In this document: in pieces, positions 33,014-45,319 of the stretch
How the letters are laid out: each line of letters opens with the position of its first letter
Numbering within the stretch: position 1 is the stretch's first letter
Assembly (NCBI GenBank): GCA_027704905.1
Contig: CM051005.1
Location: forward strand, 16,916,544-16,980,543
Direction of reading: 5' to 3'
DNA length: 64,000 bases
DNA from: Muraenolepis orangiensis
Lineage: Eukaryota > Chordata > Actinopteri > Gadiformes > Muraenolepididae
Notes under the pieces: generated by a model
What the model was told of the DNA's origin: nothing
Databases searched by the model: none
What the model saw: the letters and a program-made list of their open reading frames with translations, nothing else
Made by a program: the position numbers and the translations under genes

Positions 33014-36000
33014 ATGAGCTCCAGAGATTTTGCGGTCGTTATTCTGATTGGGTTCGCTGTGGTCGTAAATTGTAAGACATTTAATTTAATAATTCATTTT
33101 CATGCTGTTGTTGTTTTCCAAAACAACTTAAACTCTCTGTCTATTTTTATATTTTAATGTTTTGCCATCAAGCCCATTGGATGCTCATCTCCAACATTGG
33201 CTAATGGTTATTTTGTCCCTTTTGTGCCAGCTATGCTCAGGGTTTGTCTTATGCCTGTGATACTAATTTTAAACCTGATTATTAGTGGAGAATTCAATGC
33301 ACAAATGGCATGTGTAAACTTGACTTGGCTTTAAATTTGACCAGCCTATGCAAAGATAAGATTACCTTGACTGATGACTGTTTAAAACCAAATACTATTT
33401 TGTATGAATGTGTGAATGGAGACTGGAAACCAGCACCCAAATGTGACGGTAAGTCGCATAAAATTATCAGGAAAATACACACCATAAACAAAGGACAGAG
33501 TCGCCCTTATTGTAATGCAACGAGTGATATATTAAGTGAACATGACCATAGAAACTTGACTTGGGTTTCAATTTGACCAGCCTATGCAAAGATAAGATAA
33601 CCTTGACTGAGTAACTTCAGGGCCTTCATTTTAGCTCTCTGAAACTGATACGATTCCAGAAAATAACCAGCCAAGGTAACACAGTAGTATCATAACACAG
33701 TAGTATATTGTTTGTTGAGAAACAATTGACGTTGCTGCTTGTCAATCTATTGTTGTAGGCTACGTTTCAGTTAAGCGTTGGAATGAGAAGATTTTCAGAA
33801 AATGTGTTGATTTTTAAAACCAACTACCATTTTGTATTTCCTAGTGCTCTACAGAGTGAAACTTTCAACTTCTTTTCTCCTCTTTGTTTTACAGCCGTTT
33901 CTGGCTCAGGTCCATCTACTGATGTAGGGGGTAAGTCGGGACAGGATGTACCACTCCTCAGAACCCTCAGAACCCGCCTTAACAGCCCTCTACAAGAAAT
34001 ATGTGGTGGCTTTTAGCCAGTTGGTGGATAAGCAAAGTAGTACATATACTGTAGAAAGTATTGCAAATATAAATAATACTTGAGAAGCAAAGGTAAAAGT
34101 ATGACTACATGTGTTGATGTTGTAGTGTATTTTTATACCCTTATTATAATCTAAAACACTGTCTTTGGATCCTCTATACATTGCAGTAGGTGGCTACAGC
34201 ATAATCTGCTGGTGGACCCCAAGGCCCACTAGGACATAGAGATGTGTTGAGATGTTCCAGATGTGTAGGTGTTGGTGTGCCTTCAGGCCCTTATAAGGGT
34301 GCCTTTAGGGGGTTTTCAACGGTATCCTATGGGATGTAACATGAGTTATAGCCGTAGGGAGTAGTGCCGTGGGGGACGTTTGACCAATAAGAATTAAGTG
34401 TTGTACAAGCCACGGAATGTGTGAAAATTATATACTGGGTAATAAGGTGTAGTGTATTTTTATACACTAAGTATAAAACCAAAGCGCTATCTGTGATATA
34501 TGTATACATTGTAAGGACCATGCATGTTGAGGAATGCGACCCCCCTTGGGGGTTTGAGCCATAAACTTGTGACGTGACGATGAAGACACCGTGACCAACC
34601 AGAGTGCTGGTTGTACCTCTCAGACCAATAGTATTAAGTTGATGTTTGTTACTTTGACCACTAGGAGTAGTGGTTGTTCTATGATGCTATTGTCTATATA
34701 ATGTTTGGTAAAGGAGCGCGTCGCCAGTTCTGCGAATTGGCACGGCAGGCTCCATCTAGTTGCAACTGATGAATTTGATGCTTTGTTCAATAAACACCTT
34801 GAACTTAGTATCCGGACCTCTGAGAAAGATTCTTATTCCACGGAGTAGAAATTATACTACATATGAAGGGACATTCAGTCCTTGTCTTACCAACCTGTTG
34901 GTTACGTGGCTATGATCTAGTGCTCTTGAAGGAGGGATGTTGACTTTCTGAATTTCTTAGAATATTTAGAACTTTGAAACAAACAATTCAGAACTATTTT
35001 GTATTTACTATATGGGGAGAGTCAAACATCTCCTCTTTGCTTTACAGCCGATATACCATCAGCCTCTGGTGGCACAGATCCATCTACTGATAAACAGGAA
35101 GGTCCACGTAAGTACTCACTAGCCTGATTATCAGCCTGAATTTATATGTCATAAGTGGGTGGGGTTCAGGGGCTGGTACCAGACAAGGTACATGCAGTAT
35201 ACCCACCTAACTCAGAACCAGCCTTAAAGCCCCTCTTCATCCTCATTGTATGGTGGTTTAGCCAATGTTTGAGAACATACTTTACCCATATCATATCTTA
35301 TACACTCTGCATGTTCTACTCAACCAATATATACAGATATAAATATAATATATAATATACAGAATCAAGTATGACAGTACCTAAGTACACACTTGAGTAC
35401 CGAATGTAAAAGTATGACCTCATGTTATGATGTCCCCTTAACTTAGTTGTTAGCTAAAGTGTTGATGAACTAGTTCTGGTTGAGCTGATGGTCTTCCTTT
35501 TTCACAATGTCGCTCATCAAAAAACACACAGTGTAAAGTAAAACATAAATATGTCTTCTGACTTTGTCACACGACAGATTAAATGTAGAATGCGTTTAGA
35601 AACAAGTCACTGAATGTACACTGACTTCCACATTGATTGGTTAGTATTTCATATTTTGGACACTGGGAAGCTTATCATTTTTTTTCACTTTTTCTCTTCA
35701 TTGTTTTAAAGTTGATCGATGTGGAGCCGTACCAGAAATAAAGAATGCAGAAGCAAATCTGTTTGCTTTTAGCGTACTCTACGAGTGCAACCTTCACCAC
35801 AGACTTATGGGTTCTGTTTCTCGGATATTCTGTTACACGGATGGAACTTGGTCCTCCCCACTTCCACGTTGTGAAGGTTCGTAACAAAAACGTTAGTATT
35901 GAAAATTCACTAAATAAGGACGCTAACTTCTTGCCATTTCATCTGTTTCACAGCCATAACACCTCCCACAGCCCCACCGATGACCATAACAAGTAGGCTA

Positions 36001-39000
36001 TCTGCACTCATAAAGTCCATCAATATAATACTATTGACGTGATGTGAATGTATCTCAAAGTATAGTTCTTCTCTTAAAGCGGACCAATGTGGAGAGATAC
36101 TACAAATACTGCATGGTGAAGCTTCTGATCACAGGACAAGCTTAAGATACACATGCAGGCAAGGCTACAGTCTTAAGGGCTCAGATATGGTGGTCTGCTT
36201 CCGGAATAGACACTGGTCAAACCCTCCAACTTGTGAAGGTTAGTTTCTTACTATCTGGAGTGAGTTTTTATTGTTTTAACAAGGGATGGCTCAGGTCCAT
36301 CTACTGATGTAGGGGGTAAGTCGGGACAGGATGTACCACTCCTCAGAACCCTCAGAACCCGCCTTAACAGCCCTCTACAAGAAATATGTGGTGGCTTTTA
36401 GCCAGTGGTGGATAAGCAAAGTAGTACATATACTGTAGAAAGTATTGCAAATATAAATAATACTTGAGAAGCTAAGTTAAAAGTATGACTTCACGTGTTG
36501 ATGTGAAGGGACATTCAGTCCTTGTCTTACCAACCTGTTGGTTACGTGGCTATGATCTAGTGCTCTTGAAGGAGGGATGTTGACTTTCTGAATCTCTTAG
36601 AATATTTCGAACTTTGAAACAAACAATAATTCAGAACTATTTTGTATTTACTATATGGGGAGAGTCAAACATCTCCTCTTTGCTTTACAGCCGATATACC
36701 ACCGGCCTCTGGTGGCACAGATCCAATTACTGATAAACAGGAAGCTTCAAGTAAGTACTCACTAGCCTGATTATCAGCCTGAATTGATATTTCATAAGTG
36801 GGTGGGATTCAGGGGCTGGTACCAGACAAGGTACATGCAGTATACCCACCTAACTCAGAACCAGCCTTAAAGCCCCTCTTCATCCTCATTGTATGGTGGT
36901 TGATCCAATGTTTGAGAACATACTTTACCCATATCATATCTTATACGCTCTGCATGTTCTACTCAACCAATATATACAGATATAAATATACTATATAATT
37001 TACAGAATGAAGAATGACAGTACCTAAGTACCCACTTGAGTACCGAATGTAAAAGTATGACCTCATGTTATGATGTGCCCTTAACTTAGTTGTTAGCTAA
37101 AGTGTTGATGAACTAGTTCTGGTTGAGCTGATGGTCTTCCTTTTTCACAATGTCACTCATCAAAAAACACACCGTGTAAAGTAAAACATAAATATGTCTT
37201 CTGACTTTGTCTCACGACAGATTAAATGTATAATGCGTTTAGAAACAAGTCACTGAATGTACACTGACTTCCACATTGATTGGTTAATATTTCATATTTT
37301 GGACACTAGGAAGTTTATAATATTTTTTCACTTTTTCTCTTCATTGTTTTAAAGTTGATGGATGTGGAGCCGTACCAGAAATAGAGGATGCAAAAGCAAC
37401 CGTGTTTTCTTTTAGCGTACTCTACAAGTGCAACAGATTCCACAGACTTGTGGGTTCTGTTTCTCGGATATTCTGTTACACGGATGGAACTTGGTCCTCC
37501 CCACTTCCACGTTGTGAAGGTTCGTAACAAAAAAGTTAGGCTAATTACCGATAGTAAAAGACACCAGGGTACATATTAGCAGATGTGTTCCTTACTGTGT
37601 GGACACATCTCATTTTAATGTCAACTGAATCCAACTTCTGAAGAAATAAGAATAGAATACTGCTTTCATTTGAGGATAACACATGAATTGAGGTGAAGCA
37701 TGGATGTCAAATTATTGATTTATTATTGCTGATAAAGTAAATGACCTCAAATATATCATGGTCCAGTCGATATAGACATTTAGAAATTAAAACCCTAAGA
37801 TAATCTCTTAACTTGTGTTTATTGGGCGATTTCAGAAATCGCACTTATTGGGCGATTTCTTATTGTATATTGTATATTATTGTATATTTTAAGTATACTA
37901 ATTCTCTTAAAGCGGACCGGATACTATCTGGAGTGAGTTTTTATTGTTTTAACAAGGGATGTTCAGAAAATGTGTTGATTTTTAAAACCTACTACCATTT
38001 TGTATTTCCTAGTGCACTACAGAGTGAAACTTTCAACTTCTTTTCTCCTCTTTGCTTTACAGCCGATATACCACCGGCCTCTGGTGGCACAGATCCAATT
38101 ACTGATAAACAGGAAGCTTCAAGTAAGTACTCACTAGCCTGATTATCAGCCTGAATTGATATTTCATAAGTGGGTGGGATTCAGGGGCTGGTACCAGACA
38201 AGGTACATGCAGTATACCCACCTAACTCAGAACCAGCCTTAAAGCCCCTCTTCATCCTCATTGTATGGTGGTTGATCCAATGTTTGAGAACATACTTTAC
38301 CCATATCATATCTTATACGCTCTGCATGTTCTACTCAACCAATATATACAGATATAAATATACTATATAATTTACAGAATGAAGAATGACAGTACCTAAG
38401 TACCCACTTGAGTACCGAATGTAAAAGTATGACCTCATGTTATGATGTGCCCTTAACTTAGTTGTTAGCTAAAGTGTTGATGAACTAGTTCTGGTTGAGC
38501 TGATGGTCTTCCTTTTTCACAATGTCACTCATCAAAAAACACACAGTGTAAAGTAAAACATAAATATGTCTTCTGACTTTGTCTCACGACAGATTAAATG
38601 TATAATGCGTTTAGAAACAAGTCACTGAATGTACACTGACTTCCACATTGATTGGTTAATATTTCATATTTTGGACACTAGGAAGTTTATAATATTTTTT
38701 CACTTTTTCTCTTCATTGTTTTAAAGTTGATCGATGTGGAGCCGTACCAGAAATAGAGGATGCAAAAGCAACCGTGTTTTCTTTTAGCGTACTCTACAAG
38801 TGCAACAGATTCCACAGACTTGTGGGTTCTGTTTCTCGGATATTCTGTTACACGGATGGAACTTGGTCCTCCCCACTTCCACGTTGTGAAGGTTCGTAAC
38901 AAAAACGTTAGGCTAATTACCGATAGAAAAAGACACCAGGGTACATATTAGCAGATGTGTTCCTTACTGTGTGGACACGTCTCATTTTAATGTCAACTGA

Positions 39001-42000
39001 ATCCAACTTCTGAAGAAATAAGAATAGAATACTGCTTTCATTTGAGGATAAAACATGAATTGAGGTGAAGCATGGATGTCAAATTATTGATTTATTATTG
39101 CTGATAAAGTAAATGACCTCAAATATATCATGGTCCAGTCGATATAGACATTTAGAAATTAAAACCCTAAGATAATCTCTTAACTTGTGTTTATTGGGCG
39201 ATTTCAGAAATCGCACTTATTGGGCGATTTCTTATTGTATATTGTATATTATTGTATATTTTAAGTATAGTTATTCTCTTAAAGCGGACCGGATACTATC
39301 TGGAGTGAGTTTTTATTGTTTTAACAAGGGATGTTCAGAAAATGTGTTGATTTTTAAAACCTACTACCATTTTGTATTTCCTAGTGCCCTACAGAGTGAA
39401 ACTTTCAACTTCTTTTCTCCTCTTTGTTTTACAGCCGTTTCTGGCTCAGGTCCATCTACTGATGTAGGGGGTAAGTCGGGACAGGATGTACCACTCCTCA
39501 GAACCCTCAGAACCCGCCTTAACAGCCCTCTACAAGAAATATGTGGTGGCTTTTAGCCAGTGGTGGATAAGCAAAGTATTACATATACTGTAGAAAGTAT
39601 TGCAAATATAAATAATACTTGAGAAGCAAAGTTAAAAGTATGACTTCATGTGTTGATGTGAAGGGACATTCAGTCCTTGTCTTACCAACCTGTTGGTTAC
39701 GTGGCGATGATCTAGTGCTCTTGAAGGAGGGATGTTGACTTTCTGATTTCTTAGAATATTTAGAACTTTGAAACAAACAATAATTCAGAACTATTTTGTA
39801 TTTACTATATGGGGAGAGTCAAACATCTCCTCTTTGCTTTACAGCCGATATACCATCAGCCTCTGGTGGCACAGATCCATCTACTGATAAACAGGAAGGT
39901 CCAAGTAAGTACTCACTAGCCTGATTATCAGCCTGAATTGATATGTCATAAGTGGGTGGGATTCAGGGGCTGGTACCAGACAAGGTACATGCAGTATACC
40001 CACCTAACTCAGAACCAGCCTTAAAGCCCCTCTTCATCCTCATTGTATGGTGGTTTAGCCAATGTTTGAGAACATACTTTACCCATATCATATCTTATAC
40101 GCTCTGCATGTTCTACTCAACCAATATATACAGATATAAATATACTATATAATATACAGAATGAAGAATGACAGTACCTAAGTACACACTTGAGTACCGA
40201 ATGTAAAAGTATGACCTCATGTTATGATGTGCCCTTAACTTAGTTGTTAGCTAAAGTGTTGATGAACTAGTTCTGGTTGAGCTGATGGTCTTCCTTTTTC
40301 ACAATGTCACTGATCAAAAAACACACCGTGTAAAGTAAAACATAAATATGTCTTCTGACTTTGTCTCACGACAGATTAAATGTATAATGCGTTTAGAAAC
40401 AAGTCACTGAATGTACACTGACTTCCACATTGATTGGTTAATATTTCATATTTTGGACACTAGGAAGTTTATAATATTTTTTCACTTTTTCTCTTCATTG
40501 TTTTAAAGGTGATCGATGTGGAGCCGTACCAGAAATAGAGGATGCAAAAGCAACCGTGTTTTCTTTTAGCGTACTCTACAAGTGCAACAGATTCCACAGA
40601 CTTGTGGGTTCTGTTTCTCGGATATTCTGTTACACGGATGGAACTTGGTCCTCCCCACTTCCACGTTGTGAAGGTTCGTAACAAAAACGTTAGGCTAATT
40701 ACCGATAGTAAAAGACACCAGGGTACATATTAGCAGATGTGTTCCTTACTGTGTGGACACGTCTCATTTTAATGTCAACTGAATCCAACTTCTGAAGAAA
40801 TAAGAATAGAATACTGCTTTCATTTGAGGATAAAACATGAATTGAGGTGAAGCATGGATGTCAAATTATTGATTTATTATTGCTGATAAAGTAAATGACC
40901 TCAAATATATCATGGTCCAGTCGATATAGACATTTAGAAATTAAAACCCTAAGATAATCTCTTAACTTGTGTTTATTGGGCGATTTCAGAAATCGCACTT
41001 ATTGGGCGATTTCTTATTGTATATTGTATATTATTGTATATTTTAAGTATAGTTATTCTCTTAAAGCGGACCGGATACTATCTGGAGTGAGTTTTTATTG
41101 TTTTAACAAGGGATGTTCAGAAAATGTGTTGATTTTTAAAACCTACTACCATTTTGTATTTCCTAGTGCCCTACAGAGTGAAACTTTCAACTTCTTTTCT
41201 CCTCTTTGTTTTACAGCCGTTTCTGGCTCAGGTCCATCTACTGATGTAGGGGGTAAGTCGGGACAGGATGTACCACTCCTCAGAACCCTCAGAACCCGCC
41301 TTAACAGCCCTCTACAAGAAATATGTGGTGGCTTTTAGCCAGTGGTGGATAAGCAAAGTATTACATATACTGTAGAAAGTATTGCAAATATAAATAATAC
41401 TTGAGAAGCAAAGTTAAAAGTATGACTTCATGTGTTGATGTGAAGGGACATTCAGTCCTTGTCTTACCAACCTGTTGGTTACGTGTCGATGATCTAGTGC
41501 TCTTGAAGGAGGGATGTTGACTTTCTGATTTCTTAGAATATTTAGAACTTTGAAACAAACAATAATTCAGCACTATTTTGTATTTACTATATGGGGAGAG
41601 TCAAACATCTCCTCTTTGCTTTACAGCCGATATACCATCAGCCTCTGGTGGCACAGATCCATCTACTGATAAACAGGAAGCTTCAAGTAAGTACTCACTA
41701 GCCTGATTATCAGCCTGAATTGATATGTCATAAGTGGGTGGGATTCAGGGGCTGGTACCAGACAAGGTACATGCAGTATACCCACCTAACTCAGAACCAG
41801 CCTTAAAGCCCCTCTTCATCCTCATTGTATGGTGGTTTAGCCAATGTTTGAGAACATACTTTACCCATATCATATCTTATACGCTCTGCATGTTCTACTC
41901 AACCAATATATACAGATATAAATATACTATATAATATACAGAATGAAGAATGACAGTACCTAAGTACACACTTGAGTACCGAATGTAAAAGTATGACCTC

Positions 42001-42792
42001 ATGTTATGATGTGCCCTTAACTTAGTTGTTAGCTAAAGTGTTGATGAACTAGTTCTGGTTGAGCTGATGGTCTTCCTTTTTCACAATGTCACTGATCAAA
42101 AAACACACCGTGTAAAGTAAAACATAAATATGTCTTCTGACTTTGTCACACGACAGATTAAATGTATAATGCGTTTAGAAACAAGTCACTGAATGTACAC
42201 TGACTTCCACATTGATTGGTTAATATTTCATATTTTGGACACTAGGAAGTTTATAATATTTTTTCACTTTTTCTCTTCATTGTTTTAAAGTTGATGGATG
42301 TGGAGCCGTACCAGAAATAGAGGATGCAAAAGCAACCGTGTTTTCTTTTAGCGTACTCTACAAGTGCAACAGATTCCACAGACTTGTGGGTTCTGTTTCT
42401 CGGATATTCTGTTACACGGATGGAACTTGGTCCTCCCCACTTCCACGTTGTGAAGGTTCGTAACAAAAACGTTAGGCTAATTACCGATAGAAAAAGACAC
42501 CAGGGTACATATTAGCCGATGTGTTCCTTACTGTGTGGACACGTCTCATTTCGTCTCATGTCAACTGAATCCAACTTCTGAAGAAATAAGAACAGAATAC
42601 TGCTTTCATTTGAGGATAAAACATGAATTGAGGTGAAGCATGGATGTCAAATTATTGATTTATTATTGCTGATAAAGTAAATGACCTCAAATATATCATG
42701 GTCCAGTCGATATAGACATTTAGAAATTAAAACCCTAAGATAATCTCTTAACTTGTGTTCTTGTCCTCATTTAGGTTGTCGGTTCAATTATA
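33014..42792 (+). CDS. Factor-H-like six-CCP gene, contig 2 second copy (tandemly expanded)
   Basis: Predicted secreted CCP protein, the longest here. Exons: signal 33014-33071; linkers 33895-33930 and 35048-35107; CCP-B 35712-35876; linker 35954-35992; CCP-A 36080-36238; linker 36691-36750; CCP-B 37355-37519; linker 38063-38122; CCP-B 38727-38891; linkers 39435-39470 and 39845-39904; CCP-B 40509-40673; linkers 41217-41252 and 41627-41686; CCP-B 42291-42455; mini-exon 42775-42792. Every exon is phase 1-1 and no split codon makes a stop, giving about 500 residues before the unseen 3' end: five B-type and one A-type CCP with Ser/Thr/Pro/Gly linkers. CCP-C is a fossil (about 33170-33312) and CCP-D keeps only its 3' end (33403-33448, no acceptor). 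A 36-bp linker at about 36290 lost its acceptor by deletion. Complement regulation is inferred from family resemblance. Confidence 0.65.
33170..33448 (+). pseudogene. Fossil CCP-C exon and 3' remnant of CCP-D
   Basis: CCP-C start GCSSPTL with later frameshifts; then CVNGDWKPAPKCDG with intact donor GTAAGT but no acceptor or first half. Confidence 0.75.
34121..34861 (+). mobile_element. Solo LTR-like insertion in a linker intron
   Basis: Starts TGTAGTGTATTTTTATAC and ends ATTATACTACA (TG...CA ends); AATAAA near the 3' end (about 34789). The start motif recurs at 34448, suggesting an internally duplicated U3. Equivalent introns near 18000, 19790, 36500, 39660 and 41450 lack it. Target duplication is unclear. 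Confidence 0.75.
35712..35876 (+). CDS. CCP/sushi exon, type B (divergent)
   Basis: 165 bp, phase 1-1. Differs from the others (EIKNAEAN, LYECNLHHRLM), and is the least homogenised B exon of contig 2. Confidence 0.85.
36080..36238 (+). CDS. CCP/sushi exon, type A
   Basis: 159 bp, phase 1-1, four Cys and Trp intact, donor GTTAGT; preceded by a 39-bp linker exon as in contig 1. Confidence 0.85.
37355..37519 (+). CDS. CCP/sushi exon, type B
   Basis: 165 bp, phase 1-1, intact; encodes CGAVPEIEDAKATVF onward. Confidence 0.85.
38727..38891 (+). CDS. CCP/sushi exon, type B
   Basis: 165 bp, phase 1-1, intact four-Cys pattern. It lies in the short 1372-bp unit, preceded by a single 60-bp linker. 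Confidence 0.85.
40509..40673 (+). CDS. CCP/sushi exon, type B
   Basis: 165 bp, phase 1-1; first bases GTGATCG instead of TTGATCG, harmless to frame. Confidence 0.85.
42291..42455 (+). CDS. CCP/sushi exon, type B (last)
   Basis: 165 bp, phase 1-1. Downstream sequence switches to the terminal type with the mini-exon and foldback, as at 20630. Confidence 0.85.
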
Positions 42793-42911
42793 GTAAGTTT
42801 GAACCTTTTAACACTAACCCTAACCCTGCTTTGCTGTGCTTTGCTGTACCAGACTGCTGTGATTGGTCAACCACTTAGAGCGTGATTCCTGCAGCTAAAA
42901 ACACCACTTTT

Positions 42912-44474
42912 AGTTGGGTCCAGAACCTCAGTTCCGTGACCGTTCTCTGGCTAAGATGTTTTGATGATTGATTTGACTTCCATGAGGGCCAAATCCAAGA
43001 TGTCTGCTGGCGCCATCTTGACACATTTACTTTTAAACCAGAGCGCCTAGAATCATGTATGAAGACACCGTTTCGTGTGAGTCGACCACAAGGATTCAGA
43101 TTCTGACATCAGTTTGAGGTTATGACATTGTTTGGACAAATCCAAGATGGCCGCAATCAAGTACAGTGAAAATGTAACTTTTCTAGGTAAGATGTTTTTC
43201 TGTACATTTTACTTTTGCTATAACCTTTCTTAAGCTATTTGATCATTTATCCTGGTATGTCATGACATTATATATATATATATAATTTATCCTGTTGATA
43301 TAATTGCATACCCCTGCTAACCACCTGTTGAATACTTACCTGTGTATCTTTATAATTATATACCTATAATTCTGCACATATCTCATACAGACCTTTTGTA
43401 AGTTATTTTAAACCAGTTTTTATACCTAGTAGACTGTCTTTACATCTTATTTAACCACTGTAAATTATATATTACCATGCACTTTACTGCAACATTTGCA
43501 CTTTGGTTAGATGCCAAATTATTTTCGCTGTACTGTGCTGTGCAATGACAATAAATGTGAATCTAATCTCATTACCTTTCAAATGATGAATAACACACCA
43601 AGGTTTAAATAAATATAACTTGGTTGGCACACTGATTTTAAAGAGATGAGTTGGTCAGTTTAGTGGGTTTGCTCAGAGGGACGTGTGCATGGAGGAAGGT
43701 TTTCTTACTGAACACCCGGTCCTCGCAAGTCACTGGTGAACTTCTCCTCTCGCGCAGCACGGGCTGAGTAAGAGTCTGCAATGAGTTAATCGGAGGCAGG
43801 CATGGATGATGTAGGATGTGGAGGCCGGGTTGAACGGGAAGGAGCCAAACTCATGCATGCATGCGGCCAGGTCCTGCACACACGGCTCATCTTCTCTCAT
43901 CCGTTCTGGGGCGTTCCATTCCATGTGCTTCCTCACGGCTGGTTTTCGGTCGGCCGGAGTGGATCTGGGCCACATGGTGGTCTATCTCTTTAAAATCAGT
44001 GTGCCAACCAAGTTATATTTCTTTAAACCTTGGTGTGTTATGCATACATTTGAAAAGGTAATGTCATGACATACCAGGATAAATGATCAAATATAGTTTA
44101 AAAAGTCAAATGTACTCAAATATATCTTGCCTAGAAAAGTTACGTTTTTACTCTACTGGATGGTGGTCGTCTTTGGATTTCTGCAGTCCAAACAATGTCC
44201 TAACGTCAAACTGATCAGAATCGGAATCCTCGTGGTCGACTTACACAATAAAGTGTCTTCATACGTGATTCTAGGTGCTCTGGTTCAATATGAAATGTTT
44301 CAAGATGGTGCCAGCAGGCATCTTTGAATCGGCCCTCTGGCAAGAAATCTTGGGATTTTTGGGAGGAACCTGGGGGCTATTTTTTTTTTTATAAAGGTCC
44401 ATAGAAGTCAAATCAATCATCAAAACATCTAAGCTAGAGAATGGTCCAGGAATTGAGGTTCTGGACCCGACTTT
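42912..44474. repeat. Foldback structure, copy 3
   Basis: Near-identical to 21250-22812, including the AT-rich insertion in the left arm and the GC-rich centre (43650-43990). Confidence 0.8.
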
Positions 44475-45319
44475 AAGGAGGGCCGAGGCAAATGTGTTAC
44501 ATGATGACGTCGCTCAAGTCTGCAATCAGCCTTTTCAGGACTTTCTACTTTCTGTTGTAGATGAGATTATCCCTCTTTGTCGACTTACTTAGTAGACCTT
44601 ATACATGCACAACATAGTAATACAACACACTAAACGAAAGGGAAAACCCCACAAAAGAGTAATACAACACACTAAAGGAAAGGGAAAACCCACAAAAGCA
44701 TCATGCCTGGCAACGTGTTTCATTGTATTTCCTTCTGCATTGCATGTTACATATCTAACACACGCCAACTCAAAGATCAGATTGTCATTTAGTTTGTGTT
44801 AATGTTTTAAGCAAATATGCAACCTATCCTAGTCTTACTCAGTTTCTTAATAAGATGTTTTTGTTTTAAGGATGTTGGTGAAGACCTGAACATATTGGGC
44901 TGTGACCTTCACCTATCTACATTAGTAAATGGGGAGTGTGTCTTTAAAAGGCTTTTTTACTTTCTGGACAGAATTGTCTTCACACACTATACGATAAGTG
45001 ATGAACGGTTTCTATCCACTTATAAGCTAAACAGTTGAATATTATTTGCCTAACGTGTTTATTGGCAAGCCTCAGAAACTCAAAGGTCATCCTCTAGTCC
45101 TTCATTCTGAAACATTGCATTACAATCTTTTGGAAAATGTGAATAAAATGCAGCTGTGATAATAAGAACAATCAAAAAATAGTAAAATGTTCTCTGAAGT
45201 TCTTTTGGAAACCACACAATGTGTTCCGTAGTGATTTGAAGAGGAGTGTGTAGGGGTGCCATCATGTCCCGTCAGTTCCCTTCCTCATTAGTGCGTCTGA
45301 AAACTGAGACATGAGAATA
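44475..45319 (+). other. Duplicated 3' flank up to contig end
   Basis: Matches 22812-23668; contains the same short unassigned frame (44817-45038). Ends at the gap. Confidence 0.5.

Larger units (their letters stand above)
37815..42750 (+). repeat. Tandem CCP-B/linker units, second array
   Basis: Unit starts near 37815, 39188 and 40970 share the junction TGTGTTTATTGGGCGATTTC. Unit lengths are 1372 bp (37355 to 38727) and 1782 bp (38727 to 40509, and 40509 to 42291). Identity between units is visibly very high. Confidence 0.9.

Noticed and set aside
37813..38142. 109-123-codon frames starting MCLLGDFRNRTYW at unit junctions
   Set aside because: They cross the tandem junction, intron sequence and splice acceptors; chance frames reading into linker exons.
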